Below are positions 1-8,517 of a stretch of DNA of 37,014 nt, in pieces. The stretch is from the NCBI GenBank assembly GCA_016839515.1, contig JAEOUE010000126.1:1-37014 (forward strand). Direction: 5' to 3'. The first letter of the stretch is position 1; every line of letters starts with the position of its first letter. The stretch comes from Candidatus Hodarchaeum mangrovi. GTDB taxonomy: Archaea; Asgardarchaeota; Heimdallarchaeia; Hodarchaeales; Hodarchaeaceae. Under the pieces are notes generated by a model that was not told where the DNA came from, did not search any database, and was given only the letters and a program-made list of their open reading frames with translations. The translations under genes were made by a program, and so were the position numbers.

Positions 1-753
1 AAAATTAAATTATTAATCAGAAGTGATAAATTCATAGATTACCAAAATGATATTATTGCTCATTCTATTGAATATTTGGGGATTAATGAGGAACAAATAG
101 TTCGTTGTGAAATTGAACCAATGTTACGAAATTTTGGATCGGAAAACCTGATTCCAGGATCTACTCGTGAAATTCCCACATTGTATCATCCATTGAGTCA
201 TTCTATTCTAAAAAGTACATTAAATACTGAATTAGAAGGAACTTTTGGGATGGTGGGTGAAGCAAGTACTGGACGAGAGAAAATGCTGCATAAAATAATT
301 GCTTATAATAAATTACGCTCCCGGTTACAGATGACAGTTGCATATTTCACGGCAGAAACTGAAAATCGTATTTTAATAGGCACAATTAATAAAACAGAGT
401 TATTAACAGGACTCTTTACAATATGGGGCCATAGTCACTGCTCTGATTTAATGCCACTTGGAAATTTGTATCGAAGCCAGATTTTACAGATAGCAGAGGC
501 ATTATCTGTTCCGATGGATATTAGAAGTGCAGCTAAAGCAGATTTGTTGCCAGGTATTGAGAATAAATATATACAATTCTTCAATCTTTCTGCTAATGAG
601 GTCGATCGTGTATTGATCAGATTAGAACAAGGATTATCTCTAGAAGAAATAATTAAAGAAACTTCTTACTCTAGTGAATCTATTGAAAAAATTAATTTAT
701 ATTTTAATTCTTCTGCATATTCAAGAGCTGCGCCATTAATTCCCAAAATTTAA
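1..753 (+). CDS. NadE-like (NAD synthase family) protein, 5' partial
   Basis: The reading frame is open from base 1, so the gene begins before the window; the TTG at 76 is not a credible start because upstream codons align with the paralog at 2578-3525. The C-terminal half of the NAD synthetase/N-type ATP-pyrophosphatase fold is recognisable: a segment IGTINKTELLTGLFTIWG replaces the usual GTGNKxE..LGYxTKYG, followed by PLGNLYRSQI, which corresponds to the family's PLxDLYKTQV. A TGREK motif near the middle and the end APLIPKI are shared with the paralog. The region holding the catalytic SGGxDS loop is outside the window, so activity cannot be judged. The next gene is convergent, with a T-rich 37-base gap. 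Family is clear; substrate is not. Confidence 0.85.
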   Translation, partial: KIKLLIRSDKFIDYQNDIIAHSIEYLGINEEQIVRCEIEPMLRNFGSENLIPGSTREIPTLYHPLSHSILKSTLNTELEGTFGMVGEASTGREKMLHKIIAYNKLRSRLQMTVAYFTAETENRILIGTINKTELLTGLFTIWGHSHCSDLMPLGNLYRSQILQIAEALSVPMDIRSAAKADLLPGIENKYIQFFNLSANEVDRVLIRLEQGLSLEEIIKETSYSSESIEKINLYFNSSAYSRAAPLIPKI

Positions 754-790
754 TATTCATATTATGACTTTTTTTAATTTTTCTCTCATA

Positions 791-2269
791 TTATATTAGA
801 TTGAAAATGAAAGCAAGGGCAGATAAATAAATCCCACTGAACAAGAGAAGTAATAGTGAGATAGGAACAAGTCTTTTCATAAAATATTTAAAATTTAATG
901 GTCGCCCTTCTTTTGTTAGAATTGAGAGTGCTAAAATTGAAGCTGCGGAACCAAAAGGGGTAAGACCGCCTCCAAATGCACCAGCGAACACTAGCATGAA
1001 CCAAAGATATAATGGATGACCTGCTGTAGAGGGGAGCGTACTTATCTCTTTGACAATTGGAATTAATGCAGCTGTTACAGGTATATTATCAAGTATTCCA
1101 CTCACAAATGAGGAAATGACTAATATAAGCATTCCAGATGAAAAAAGATCCCCACCACTTATTTCTGATATTATGAGGGCAAGATCTTCCAAAATATGTG
1201 TCGATTCTAGTGTTCCTACGAGGATGAATAGACCAGCAAAGAAAAGGAGAGTATCCCAAGATAGTTCGCGGAGAAGTTTCTTTTCATCAGTCCTTGTTAA
1301 AACAACTGCAAGGACTCCTCCTAGGATTGCTATAACACCAATAGGAATACCGATACTATCAGCTAAAATGAATCCCAGAATCGTAACACATAATGAAAGA
1401 GCAGCCAAATAAAATTTTCCTTTATCTTCGACAACTCCCCATTCATCTAACGATAAAATCATCTCAATGTCAATATTTGAGCTGTTATTGCTATTGAAAG
1501 GTATTTTTTCAGGAGGAAAAACTCTTTTGAGATAATAGATAGTAAATGGGATAGTACTTAGTAGAAAAGGGATTGAAACAATTAAAAAGTCTATAAAACT
1601 CATTCCTGCCGCAGCTCCTACCATTATTGCAGGAAGAGAACTAACAAGAGTAGCCATTCCTGCCAAGCTAGTAGCTAAAACACTTGCTAATAGAAATGGG
1701 GTTGGATCATAATCAAGACCATTACATACTGTTAAAATCATAGAACTGACTAATATCATTGCAGTAACATTAGCCAAAACTGTACTGAGAGCAAAAGTTA
1801 GAATAAAGGTTAACACGAATAGAGGAAATACATTTCCTTTGCTAATTTTTAACATTCGTATTATAATCCAGTCAAAAAGGCCGGTATGCGATGTAGCAGC
1901 TATTAATATCGACATCCCAAAAACAACTGCTAAGACTCCCCATTCCATAAACCCTTGCTCCTCTGTAGTGAGAATAATTTTAGACCAGTTGAAATTCTCG
2001 ATAAGTAATTGTGAAAGAAGTAGAGAGATCGAACTCGCTACAAAGATTATAGTAATTTGAAGATGATGAAATTTAGCAACTAAAATAAAAGTACCTACAA
2101 AAATTAATCCAAAAAGAAACATAATACCTAATTTACTATCTACAGAAAAGACTAAAATAAGAAATACTAAAGCAATAAATATGAATATAATAATTAGGGA
2201 ATTCTTCAAAAAATCATCTTTCTTTTGTAAGTAAATCTCTTTGAATTTCTGTTTATATTCTTTGAACAC
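791..2269 (-). CDS. ArsB/NhaD-type ion transporter (IT superfamily)
   Basis: A 492-residue, very hydrophobic protein with about 11-12 membrane helices after a short lysine-rich cytoplasmic N-terminus. The segment around residues 165-225 (VLANVTAMILVSSM, then DPTPFLLASVLATSLAGMATL) matches the duplicated signature of the arsenite-antimonite/Na+:H+ antiporter/citrate permease superfamily, and the second half has the matching SGILDNIPVTAALIPI and GGGLTPFGSAAS loops. The family moves anions or Na+/H+ across the cell membrane; this member could be an NhaD-like antiporter or an arsenite-type permease, and the sequence alone does not decide. Start is GTG with only a weak ribosome site. It lies alone between the two NadE-like genes, convergent with the first and divergent from the second. 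Confidence 0.88.
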   Translation of the reverse strand: MFKEYKQKFKEIYLQKKDDFLKNSLIIIFIFIALVFLILVFSVDSKLGIMFLFGLIFVGTFILVAKFHHLQITIIFVASSISLLLSQLLIENFNWSKIILTTEEQGFMEWGVLAVVFGMSILIAATSHTGLFDWIIIRMLKISKGNVFPLFVLTFILTFALSTVLANVTAMILVSSMILTVCNGLDYDPTPFLLASVLATSLAGMATLVSSLPAIMVGAAAGMSFIDFLIVSIPFLLSTIPFTIYYLKRVFPPEKIPFNSNNSSNIDIEMILSLDEWGVVEDKGKFYLAALSLCVTILGFILADSIGIPIGVIAILGGVLAVVLTRTDEKKLLRELSWDTLLFFAGLFILVGTLESTHILEDLALIISEISGGDLFSSGMLILVISSFVSGILDNIPVTAALIPIVKEISTLPSTAGHPLYLWFMLVFAGAFGGGLTPFGSAASILALSILTKEGRPLNFKYFMKRLVPISLLLLLFSGIYLSALAFIFNLI

Positions 2270-2577
2270 TCTTTTACCCTGCTATTTATTACAAATGCAT
2301 TTTTAGTCACTAGATATTTAGTAGGAGGTTTTGTGACATGATTCTGAAGAATTTGCTTTTAATTAAGTTTAATTAAATCCTTAAAGTATAAATTAGAATT
2401 GAGTAGATAATAATTCTGATGAGTCTTTTGAACTTAATTCAATTTTTGTTGATTTTTATAAAAAGCTAAAAAATATTTAACTCACATCTATTCTAATTAT
2501 AAACAATAAATATATCCAATAAATAGAATATTACAATTAAAATTCGTTATAGATTTAATTAATTAGGAGTTTATTTG

Positions 2578-3525
2578 ATGGAAATCGATGAGAAGTTAAA
2601 AATTAATCCTAGTAAAGTAGAGAAGGAAATTCTTGATTTTATTCAAAAAATAATCACACCTCGTGAAATTGAGGGATTTGTGATTTCATATAAATATTGT
2701 TTGGAAACTCTCCTTAGCGTATATATTGCTAGTAAAGTTGTGGGAAAAGAAAATGTAAAATTACTTGTAACCAAAGGACGCTTTATTAATAAACAACCAC
2801 GTGAAACAATGACTATTGAAGCGATAAATACTTTAATTGATCTCCCGGTTGAAAATGTTATAATTGTGAATAAGGAACAAATTTTACGTGAAATAAATCA
2901 AGCTATCTCTGGCTTTCAAGAATTAAAGCCTGGATTTTATTTTTCTGATTCATTGCCTGGATTGAATTATAACCTTGGATATTTTCTATTAAGAAGTATG
3001 GCCCAAGGAAATATGGAAGAAAAAACTTTTGCGTCACCTGAAAAAAGACCTAAAACTGGACGAGAAAAGTTTATTCAAAAAACTATTGCTGCTTATAAAA
3101 GTCAGATCAGATTAGGTGCATTATTAGCTTTTAATTTAGCAGAATCAGAGAATTATTCCGTGATAGGAATAGTAAATAAATCTGAATGGCTATTAGGATT
3201 ATTTACAAAGTTTGGGACGTTTCAAGCAGCTGATATTCTCCCTTTGGCTGATCTATATCGTACTCAAGTTGTTCAACTTGCTGAGTATCTTGGTTTCCTT
3301 AAACACATAAATTCTACTCTAACTCCAGGATCTTCTGATTTTCATGGGATATTCAATGTTTCAATCGAAGAAATTGATCGAATTTTAATCAGATTGGAGG
3401 AAGGTTACGAGTTTTCAAGAATTATTGAGGAAGTTGTGGTTTCAGAGCAGATAGTTAAAAAAATAGCCCATTTTTATAATGTTTCTCAGTATGCACGAAA
3501 AGTTCCATTGATCCCTAAATTCTAA
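2578..3525 (+). CDS. NadE-like protein lacking the PP-loop
   Basis: Second member of the NAD synthetase-like pair. AGGAG at 2565-2569 is 8 bases before the ATG at 2578, which is preferred over the in-frame TTG at 2575. The fold is followed by GIVNKSEWLLGLFTKFG, AADILPLADLYRTQV and the end VPLIPKF, all alignable with NadE. Where NAD synthetases carry LSGGVDS (the ATP pyrophosphate loop) this protein has ISYKYCLET (residues 36-44), so the Gly-Gly and Asp-Ser are gone. The loop usually reading KPPSAGLWxGQTDE is reduced to a TPGSSDFHG segment. A TGREK motif near residue 160 is shared with the first gene. Seen: loss of the signature. Inferred: not an ordinary NAD synthase; perhaps a regulatory pseudoenzyme or partner of the first paralog. 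Confidence 0.85.
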   Translation: MEIDEKLKINPSKVEKEILDFIQKIITPREIEGFVISYKYCLETLLSVYIASKVVGKENVKLLVTKGRFINKQPRETMTIEAINTLIDLPVENVIIVNKEQILREINQAISGFQELKPGFYFSDSLPGLNYNLGYFLLRSMAQGNMEEKTFASPEKRPKTGREKFIQKTIAAYKSQIRLGALLAFNLAESENYSVIGIVNKSEWLLGLFTKFGTFQAADILPLADLYRTQVVQLAEYLGFLKHINSTLTPGSSDFHGIFNVSIEEIDRILIRLEEGYEFSRIIEEVVVSEQIVKKIAHFYNVSQYARKVPLIPKF

Positions 3526-3549
3526 TAATTGGGTTTTAAATAATGAAAA

Positions 3550-3604
3550 ATCACTCAAGAGAAATAGATTTTATTGAAGACATCTACATAAAACCTTGAG
3601 TGAT
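3550..3604. repeat. 10-bp inverted repeat between convergent genes
   Basis: ATCACTCAAG (3550-3559) and its exact complement CTTGAGTGAT (3595-3604) are separated by 35 bases, 25 bases after the stop of the NadE-like gene. It could form a 3'-UTR hairpin or be a protein site. No function is known. Confidence 0.6.
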
Positions 3605-3684
3605 ATTGATATTTTTTACAGGGTTATTTGGCAATTTAGGAGTAAGAGGTGTTGATGATAGAACAAATATATTATATTTTTATG

Positions 3685-3718
3685 TTTAAGTTTTTATGAA
3701 ACTCCTTAAAAACTTAAA
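3685..3718. terminator. 12-bp AT-rich hairpin, possible bidirectional terminator
   Basis: TTTAAGTTTTTA (3685-3696) and TAAAAACTTAAA (3707-3718) are perfect complements around a 10-base loop. It sits between two convergent genes (ends at 3525 and 3754) and has T-runs on both strands, which suits termination of both transcripts. The pairing is seen; the role is inferred. Confidence 0.45.
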
Positions 3719-3753
3719 ATTAATAAGGAAGGCTATTGTCAATATTATACTCA

Positions 3754-4551
3754 TTATTTACGGAAAATTTTTCTATAGATAACGAATATGATTCCAGCTG
3801 CAATTCCTGTTAGATCTAGAATTATTAATTGAGGATGTCCCAGATAATTAGTAAGAGAGGTGGTTCCATTATCTAATGGGTAGTATATTTGTATTGAAAT
3901 ATCAATATAAGGTGAATCATCATATCCCAACCTTTCCCAAAATCCTTTATAATCAGTTGTGGTCAAATTAATTAGTGCAACCCATTTAATCCATTTAAAT
4001 CCGTAAAATCGTGGACAGACTAATCTTAGAGGAAAACCATGTTCTTTGGGAAGAGGTTCACCATTCATTTCATAAGCTAGAATCACATCGTCCCAATATG
4101 CTTCATCAAGATTCAAAGAAGTAGAATAACCTTTAGTTGAAAGATCAGGTGTATGAAATGAGACATCTTGCACTTTATTCTTATCAATTTCAGCTAAATC
4201 AAGGATATAACTTAATTTTACACCTGTCCAATTTGCTACCCCAGTGTAATCACTTGCTCCATATTTAAATGAAATACATGATAATCTTACAATTTCCGAA
4301 GTGACTGGCATATTTCTAATTTCATTCAAAGTTAAGTTGAGGTTGTTCTTTACTGCTCCCTTTACCTGCAAAGTATAGGTTTCTGGATCAATATCGAAAT
4401 AATCGACCGAAATAACAAAAAATTCATCATTAGGAGTAATTGGAATTTCATCTGCACGGGATGATGTTGTAAAAACCATTAAAGAAAGACATAGAAAAGC
4501 ACTTAATAGAAGTGAAAGTGTTGTTGATGATCTATTTCTGAGGTTCATCAT
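3754..4551 (-). CDS. Exported molybdopterin oxidoreductase, sulfite oxidase/YedY-like fold
   Basis: 265 residues. A hydrophobic N-terminal segment (about residues 11-29) followed by SSRADE looks like a Sec-type signal peptide. The body is the oxidoreductase molybdopterin-binding domain: RLSCISFKYGAS puts a cysteine at residue 92 in the position of the Mo-coordinating Cys, followed by WTGVKLSYIL, and later HGFPLRLVCPRFYGFKWIKW, the usual HGxPLRLxxPxxYGxKxxKW. A final helix (about residues 240-260) with a basic tail would anchor it, leaving the domain outside. No twin-arginine motif is seen, unusual for a cofactor-loaded export. Two ATGs open the gene (4551 and 4548). No haem or electron-transfer partner gene is adjacent. 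Substrate unknown. Confidence 0.85.
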   Translation of the reverse strand: MMNLRNRSSTTLSLLLSAFLCLSLMVFTTSSRADEIPITPNDEFFVISVDYFDIDPETYTLQVKGAVKNNLNLTLNEIRNMPVTSEIVRLSCISFKYGASDYTGVANWTGVKLSYILDLAEIDKNKVQDVSFHTPDLSTKGYSTSLNLDEAYWDDVILAYEMNGEPLPKEHGFPLRLVCPRFYGFKWIKWVALINLTTTDYKGFWERLGYDDSPYIDISIQIYYPLDNGTTSLTNYLGHPQLIILDLTGIAAGIIFVIYRKIFRK

Positions 4552-4706
4552 GTAATCTCGGTAAGGATATTTATCCTTAAAAAAGACTTCTATGACTTTT
4601 TTCGTAATATAACTATAGTTAATTTTCTTTTTTAAAGAACCGAGACTTTTAAACTATTTTAGATGAAAAAACCATAAGAAAAGTATGTTAAATTCCTTTT
4701 GATGAG

Positions 4707-5762
4707 TTATTCTTGAATAAGATGCGTTAAAATATAATCTACTAACGGACTTTTCCGATTGATTGAAGAAATATCTTCCTGTACAATGAATGATATTGCA
4801 TGTCTATGATTTATCCTTCCACGAGGAGGTCGTGGGATTTTATTGACTACCATTATTATTTTTACGTTTGGGTCCATGTTTAGGTTATGGAGTGTTTTTA
4901 TCATACGAGGTGTAACAGAATTTTCAATAACTAAGATGTCAAATGGTGTAGAGTTATTCCACTTGGCAATTTTTTCAATTAAATAGTCTAATCTAGTGCT
5001 ATGTAAAGCTTTTATCCCTTTAACTAAGAAAATATTCGATAAAATATTAAACAGCTCTGTTTTCTCACAAACTATAAAAAGAACTTTCGGATCATGTTTT
5101 AAAATAGATTCTCCTAGATCATGCATTAAGCGATAAAGGATTTCAGAAATTTTAGCTTGGAGAATCTTATCAGTAATTAAATTCGATGCAACTTCTAGTA
5201 AATTTTCTAGAAGATCAATAGCATTCTTAAGAGCTAATGGATCAGAATCAGCAAAAAGCTGAACGGAACGCCAATGGAATATATCTAGAGGGATTTTGCT
5301 ATTGATTACATCATTGAAAAGATTCTGCAATTGCTCTCGTTTAATTTCTTCTAAAAGTTCCTTATCTTGGAGAAAGGCATTGATTTCATTGGTAAATAAT
5401 TCATTAATCTCAATCCAATCGAATGATAAATCTTCCATTTCACTCATAAATAGCTCAAGAAATTTTGTACCTACAAATTGTAACATTACTTTAATTGAGA
5501 ATGGTTGAAGTTTTTCTTCTCTTGGCATTACTATTGTAGCAACAATAATTTCACCTATAGTTTCAAAGTATAATTCGTCTTCTCCCATTTTTAAATACTC
5601 AAGAGATTTATGTTCTGCACTTAAAGAATCCGCAAAGTGTGATAATCCTGCTACGAATCCTGAAAAAAGGTTTTCATCAATTTGATAATCAGAATACGGT
5701 GCAGTATAATGGTAATAGCAGAGTCCAACCTTTGCAATTACCCAGAGATTTTTAATTATCAT
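4707..5762 (-). CDS. Longin/roadblock-like N-domain plus receiver-like C-domain protein
   Basis: About 351 residues from the ATG at 5762; a TTG four codons upstream (5774) is the alternative start. Residues 1-110 have the alternating strand-helix pattern and IGEIIVATIVMP-type strand seen in longin-like domains of Asgard proteins. The middle (about 115-225) is helical. The last 120 residues begin with a KVLFIVCEKTELFNIL strand-helix and contain FDILVIENS followed by VKIIMVVNK, the order of strands in a CheY-type receiver, but the phosphoacceptor Asp position is Glu and the acidic pair is not conserved. I infer a small-GTPase-associated or signalling adaptor with a pseudo-receiver. The longin assignment comes from pattern, not a search. 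It is not in an obvious operon. Confidence 0.6.
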   Translation of the reverse strand: MIIKNLWVIAKVGLCYYHYTAPYSDYQIDENLFSGFVAGLSHFADSLSAEHKSLEYLKMGEDELYFETIGEIIVATIVMPREEKLQPFSIKVMLQFVGTKFLELFMSEMEDLSFDWIEINELFTNEINAFLQDKELLEEIKREQLQNLFNDVINSKIPLDIFHWRSVQLFADSDPLALKNAIDLLENLLEVASNLITDKILQAKISEILYRLMHDLGESILKHDPKVLFIVCEKTELFNILSNIFLVKGIKALHSTRLDYLIEKIAKWNNSTPFDILVIENSVTPRMIKTLHNLNMDPNVKIIMVVNKIPRPPRGRINHRHAISFIVQEDISSINRKSPLVDYILTHLIQE

Positions 5763-5994
5763 GGTAGGTTCCAAATAAATATTTGGGTTAAAATCTTGAA
5801 ATTTTTCCCCAAGCTAAAATAAATAAAAGTAATTGAATTGGAAATATACTGCTATATTATTAACCTTAGTATTTGCTAGCTGAGATTTAATTTCCTTTAT
5901 TGCAGTATTTTTTTTAGAATCCAACGATTATCATATGAAAATATCTTTGAGAATGACTCAATTATTTTCTTTGAGTATATAATAATGTTGATTC

Positions 5995-6405
5995 ATGATG
6001 TTAAGGTCAAAAAGCAGACTTATTAGTGGATTGTCAACTCTAACTGATGACGGGAGAACCCATCAGGTAAGAACTGATCTTCCTCCTGAACAAGGTGGAG
6101 AAAATCAAGGAACTTCTCCTCTAGAACTTGTTGTCATGGCTTACTCTAGCTGTACGGTTACTTTATTCAAATTGATTGCTGAAAGAAAACGAATATCTAT
6201 CGATGATCTTGAAGTAATCGTAGAAGCAGAGAAACCAGACCCAATGGGGACAATTTTAAGCTTAAAGTCAATAATACGCGTAAAATCCATCGAAACCCAA
6301 GAAAAATTAGAAAAAATAATGGATATGGTCATTAAATCATGTCCTGTAGGAGCTATTATTGAAAAGGCTAATATTCCAAGTTTAATGTCCTTAGAAAAGG
6401 TTTAA
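5995..6405 (+). CDS. OsmC/Ohr family protein
   Basis: 136 residues, the usual size for the family. The first redox cysteine is in MAYSSCTVTLFKLIAER (C53) and the second in KSCPVGAIIEKA (C116), the two positions that form the peroxide-reducing thiol pair in OsmC/Ohr. The N-terminus lacks the longer strand region of Ohr, so it fits the short archaeal/bacterial OsmC-like group (thiol peroxidase or acyl-carrier role unresolved). Two consecutive ATG codons (5995, 5998) open it; either may be used. It is convergent with the M28 peptidase gene, 33 bases away. Cytoplasmic. Confidence 0.9.
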   Translation: MMLRSKSRLISGLSTLTDDGRTHQVRTDLPPEQGGENQGTSPLELVVMAYSSCTVTLFKLIAERKRISIDDLEVIVEAEKPDPMGTILSLKSIIRVKSIETQEKLEKIMDMVIKSCPVGAIIEKANIPSLMSLEKV

Positions 6406-6438
6406 TCCTGTAATGAGGGGAAAATTAGATAGTTCTAG

Positions 6439-7686
6439 TTATTTAGCCAATTCATCTAAATCATAAATTACTTGGAGTACCAATTCTGCAGCACAAGCAA
6501 TACTAGCTCCATTTAACCTTTCTGGGGTATCTTGGAGGGTATGCCAATCCATAGGAACCCCATTGGTTGAAAGACCAAATAGAGTTGTTGCGTGTATTCC
6601 TTTTCTTGAAAAGTTGGCAGCATCTGAACCTGCGAACGTTAATGGTTTTACCGTTACAGATAGTTCCAATTTTATAGCAGCTTTTTCAATTATCTGGATT
6701 AAGGGTAATGAGTGTTTTGCTAGGAACATCGTTTCTCTAGTTGCAAGTAGAAAGGTTTCTGCACTTAAACATTCAAGATTAAAAAGAAATGCATTACGTT
6801 CTATTAATTCTTCTTTGTGAAGAGAAACAAATCTTTTAGATCCGCGCATATGTTCCTCACCTGCAAAACTAATTAGCCAAACTTCAACATTTTCAGGTAA
6901 ATTATTAACAAGATATTTTCCAACTTCTAAAACCGCAGAAACAGCACTAAGATTGTCATTTGCACCAAGAACTCCACGATTTGATCGTAAAAACATCCCA
7001 AGAATAAGAATTAGTATGATTCCAGGGACAAATGAAAAATATTGTATTAAATCGATTAAAAACAAATTAGTCAACTTATTAAACAGTAAAATTGTTTTGA
7101 GAACTCCAAGTAGAATATTAAGGACGGTTATGAATACTAATCCAAAAATAAGAAATTTAGACTTTTCTCCTAATTTACTCAGGAGAGGAAATTCATATGC
7201 TGAATCATGATGCCCTGATATTAAAATAAGTTTCTTTACTTCCATACTAGGCTTAATCTTTCCTATTATATGATAAGAGGTTTTTTTAGGGTAGAGGAAA
7301 TCAACAACCTCCCAGAGTAACAATTGTTGGACAAAGTAGATACCTAATCCTAAAATAAATAAAAAACTAGAAATTAAAGGGTGAAGGAAGATATAAGTAA
7401 TTATCCCTCCAAAATATAATGCTACAATTATCCAAATAAAGTCTAAGAATCCTTGGGGATGACAAGTAAATTCTTCTTGCTCAACAGAATCACAAATCAG
7501 ACTCATTTCCTTATATATTAAATCTCCAGCATCTTTTTCTTCTTTTGTTCCACCAATGCGAGGACCAATGTTTTCACAAATATTATTGATGAATTTTATC
7601 ATTCTTTTACCAGAGGGGTCTATCCTAGGAATTTTCTTAACATTCAACTCAGTTAACCAACCAACGAAAATTTCCGAACCAATCAA
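6439..7686 (-). CDS. M28-family zinc aminopeptidase with inserted membrane helices
   Basis: 415 residues. All metal and catalytic positions of the M28 (aminopeptidase Y/Iap) family are present: SGHHDSA (H159, D161), GANDN (D244), AGEE (E277, E278), LECLS (E305), SDAANFS, and DWHTLQDT (H382). Two hydrophobic helices lie between the N-terminal GPRIGG motif and the HxD motif (about 85-127), and two more between HxD and GANDN (about 177-235), a stretch that is normally very short. The enzyme is therefore probably embedded in the membrane. The listed start is TTG; an ATG at 7602 (before KFINNICENIGPR) is a reasonable alternative, since M28 proteins often start near that helix. Peptide substrate unknown. 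Confidence 0.88.
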   Translation of the reverse strand: MIGSEIFVGWLTELNVKKIPRIDPSGKRMIKFINNICENIGPRIGGTKEEKDAGDLIYKEMSLICDSVEQEEFTCHPQGFLDFIWIIVALYFGGIITYIFLHPLISSFLFILGLGIYFVQQLLLWEVVDFLYPKKTSYHIIGKIKPSMEVKKLILISGHHDSAYEFPLLSKLGEKSKFLIFGLVFITVLNILLGVLKTILLFNKLTNLFLIDLIQYFSFVPGIILILILGMFLRSNRGVLGANDNLSAVSAVLEVGKYLVNNLPENVEVWLISFAGEEHMRGSKRFVSLHKEELIERNAFLFNLECLSAETFLLATRETMFLAKHSLPLIQIIEKAAIKLELSVTVKPLTFAGSDAANFSRKGIHATTLFGLSTNGVPMDWHTLQDTPERLNGASIACAAELVLQVIYDLDELAK

Positions 7687-7723
7687 ATAAATTCTTAATA
7701 TAATTTATTGATTTTTACTTGAA

Positions 7724-8395
7724 TTAAGAGGAGTTATTTTTCATAGTGGGAAGAGATGTTACAGAATCATTTTGGTCGAAATAGACTTTATTTTCGTCAT
7801 GATCCCGTTTTTTCCGTACCTCAGAAGATGATAAAAGGTCTTTAATATTATTTTTACGGATAGAGTCAAAAATTATAGGTACTAGATCAAGTACTCTTGA
7901 ATTTTCACTGGAAAATATCATTGAAACAAGATTAGATGTTAATGCAAAATCATCTGGACAAACAAAGTTAGTTTCACTAATTTGAAGTTGTATCTCAAAC
8001 ATTTTTTCAAATGAGGTAGTTAATTCAATTAATTTCTTTCTAAATACAGGGATTTCTTTATTTACAATTAATACAGAAAGAAGATTCTCACGATCCTCAA
8101 TTAAAACCATTTTTTCTTTTAAATCTATAGTATTAATTCGTGCGTTTGAGTCCACAATTTCTCTCATCATTCTTGTTAACGCTGTAAATCCCATTCCTAC
8201 AAGTTGAGTTTCAATTTGAGAAATCGGCCCAATTTGGAAATGGTGTGAGTATAAACATATTCCATCCATCGTACGAACTAGATATAAGGAAATTAAACCA
8301 TCATGCCAGTCACTAAGAAATTGTTCCGACTTGAATATATAAAATCGGTTCAAAAACTGATGAAAAGCACGAATTAAGGAGGTCATTTTCTTCAT
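7724..8395 (-). CDS. Longin-like domain protein with acidic/polar tail
   Basis: 223 residues, ATG start. Residues 35-150 have the pattern of a longin or roadblock-like fold: a strand with LISLYLVRTMDGICLYSHHF, a long amphipathic helix (FTALTRMMREIVD), paired strands (KMVLIEDRENLLSVLIVN) and a second helix. Such single-domain proteins are frequent in Asgard genomes, where they are thought to act with small GTPases; no partner is adjacent here. The last 35 residues are charged and polar and probably disordered. It follows the M28 gene on the same strand, upstream of it by 37 bases, so the two could be co-transcribed. Confidence 0.6.
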   Translation of the reverse strand: MKKMTSLIRAFHQFLNRFYIFKSEQFLSDWHDGLISLYLVRTMDGICLYSHHFQIGPISQIETQLVGMGFTALTRMMREIVDSNARINTIDLKEKMVLIEDRENLLSVLIVNKEIPVFRKKLIELTTSFEKMFEIQLQISETNFVCPDDFALTSNLVSMIFSSENSRVLDLVPIIFDSIRKNNIKDLLSSSEVRKKRDHDENKVYFDQNDSVTSLPTMKNNSS

Positions 8396-8490
8396 ATTTG
8401 TTATCGTAATAACTATATAATCTCAGAGGTTTTAAACGAAAAATTGATTACTTAAAAATGTAAGAGAAAATGTAGAAATAATTGGGATAT

Positions 8491-8496
8491 TATATA
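8491..8496 (+). promoter_or_regulatory. TATA box for the Cys-rich protein gene
   Basis: TATATA lies 22-27 bases before the GTG at 8518. With archaeal spacing the transcript would start almost exactly at that codon, implying a leaderless mRNA and supporting GTG as the start. Inferred from spacing only. Confidence 0.45.
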
Positions 8497-8517
8497 GTTT
8501 AATCACCATAATTCTAT

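Noticed and set aside
1050..1412. Plus-strand frame of 120 codons inside the transporter gene
   Set aside because: It is antisense to a well-supported membrane protein and shows no family features.
5976..5983. TATATAAT as a promoter of the OsmC gene
   Set aside because: The predicted start would fall inside the gene, after both ATG codons.
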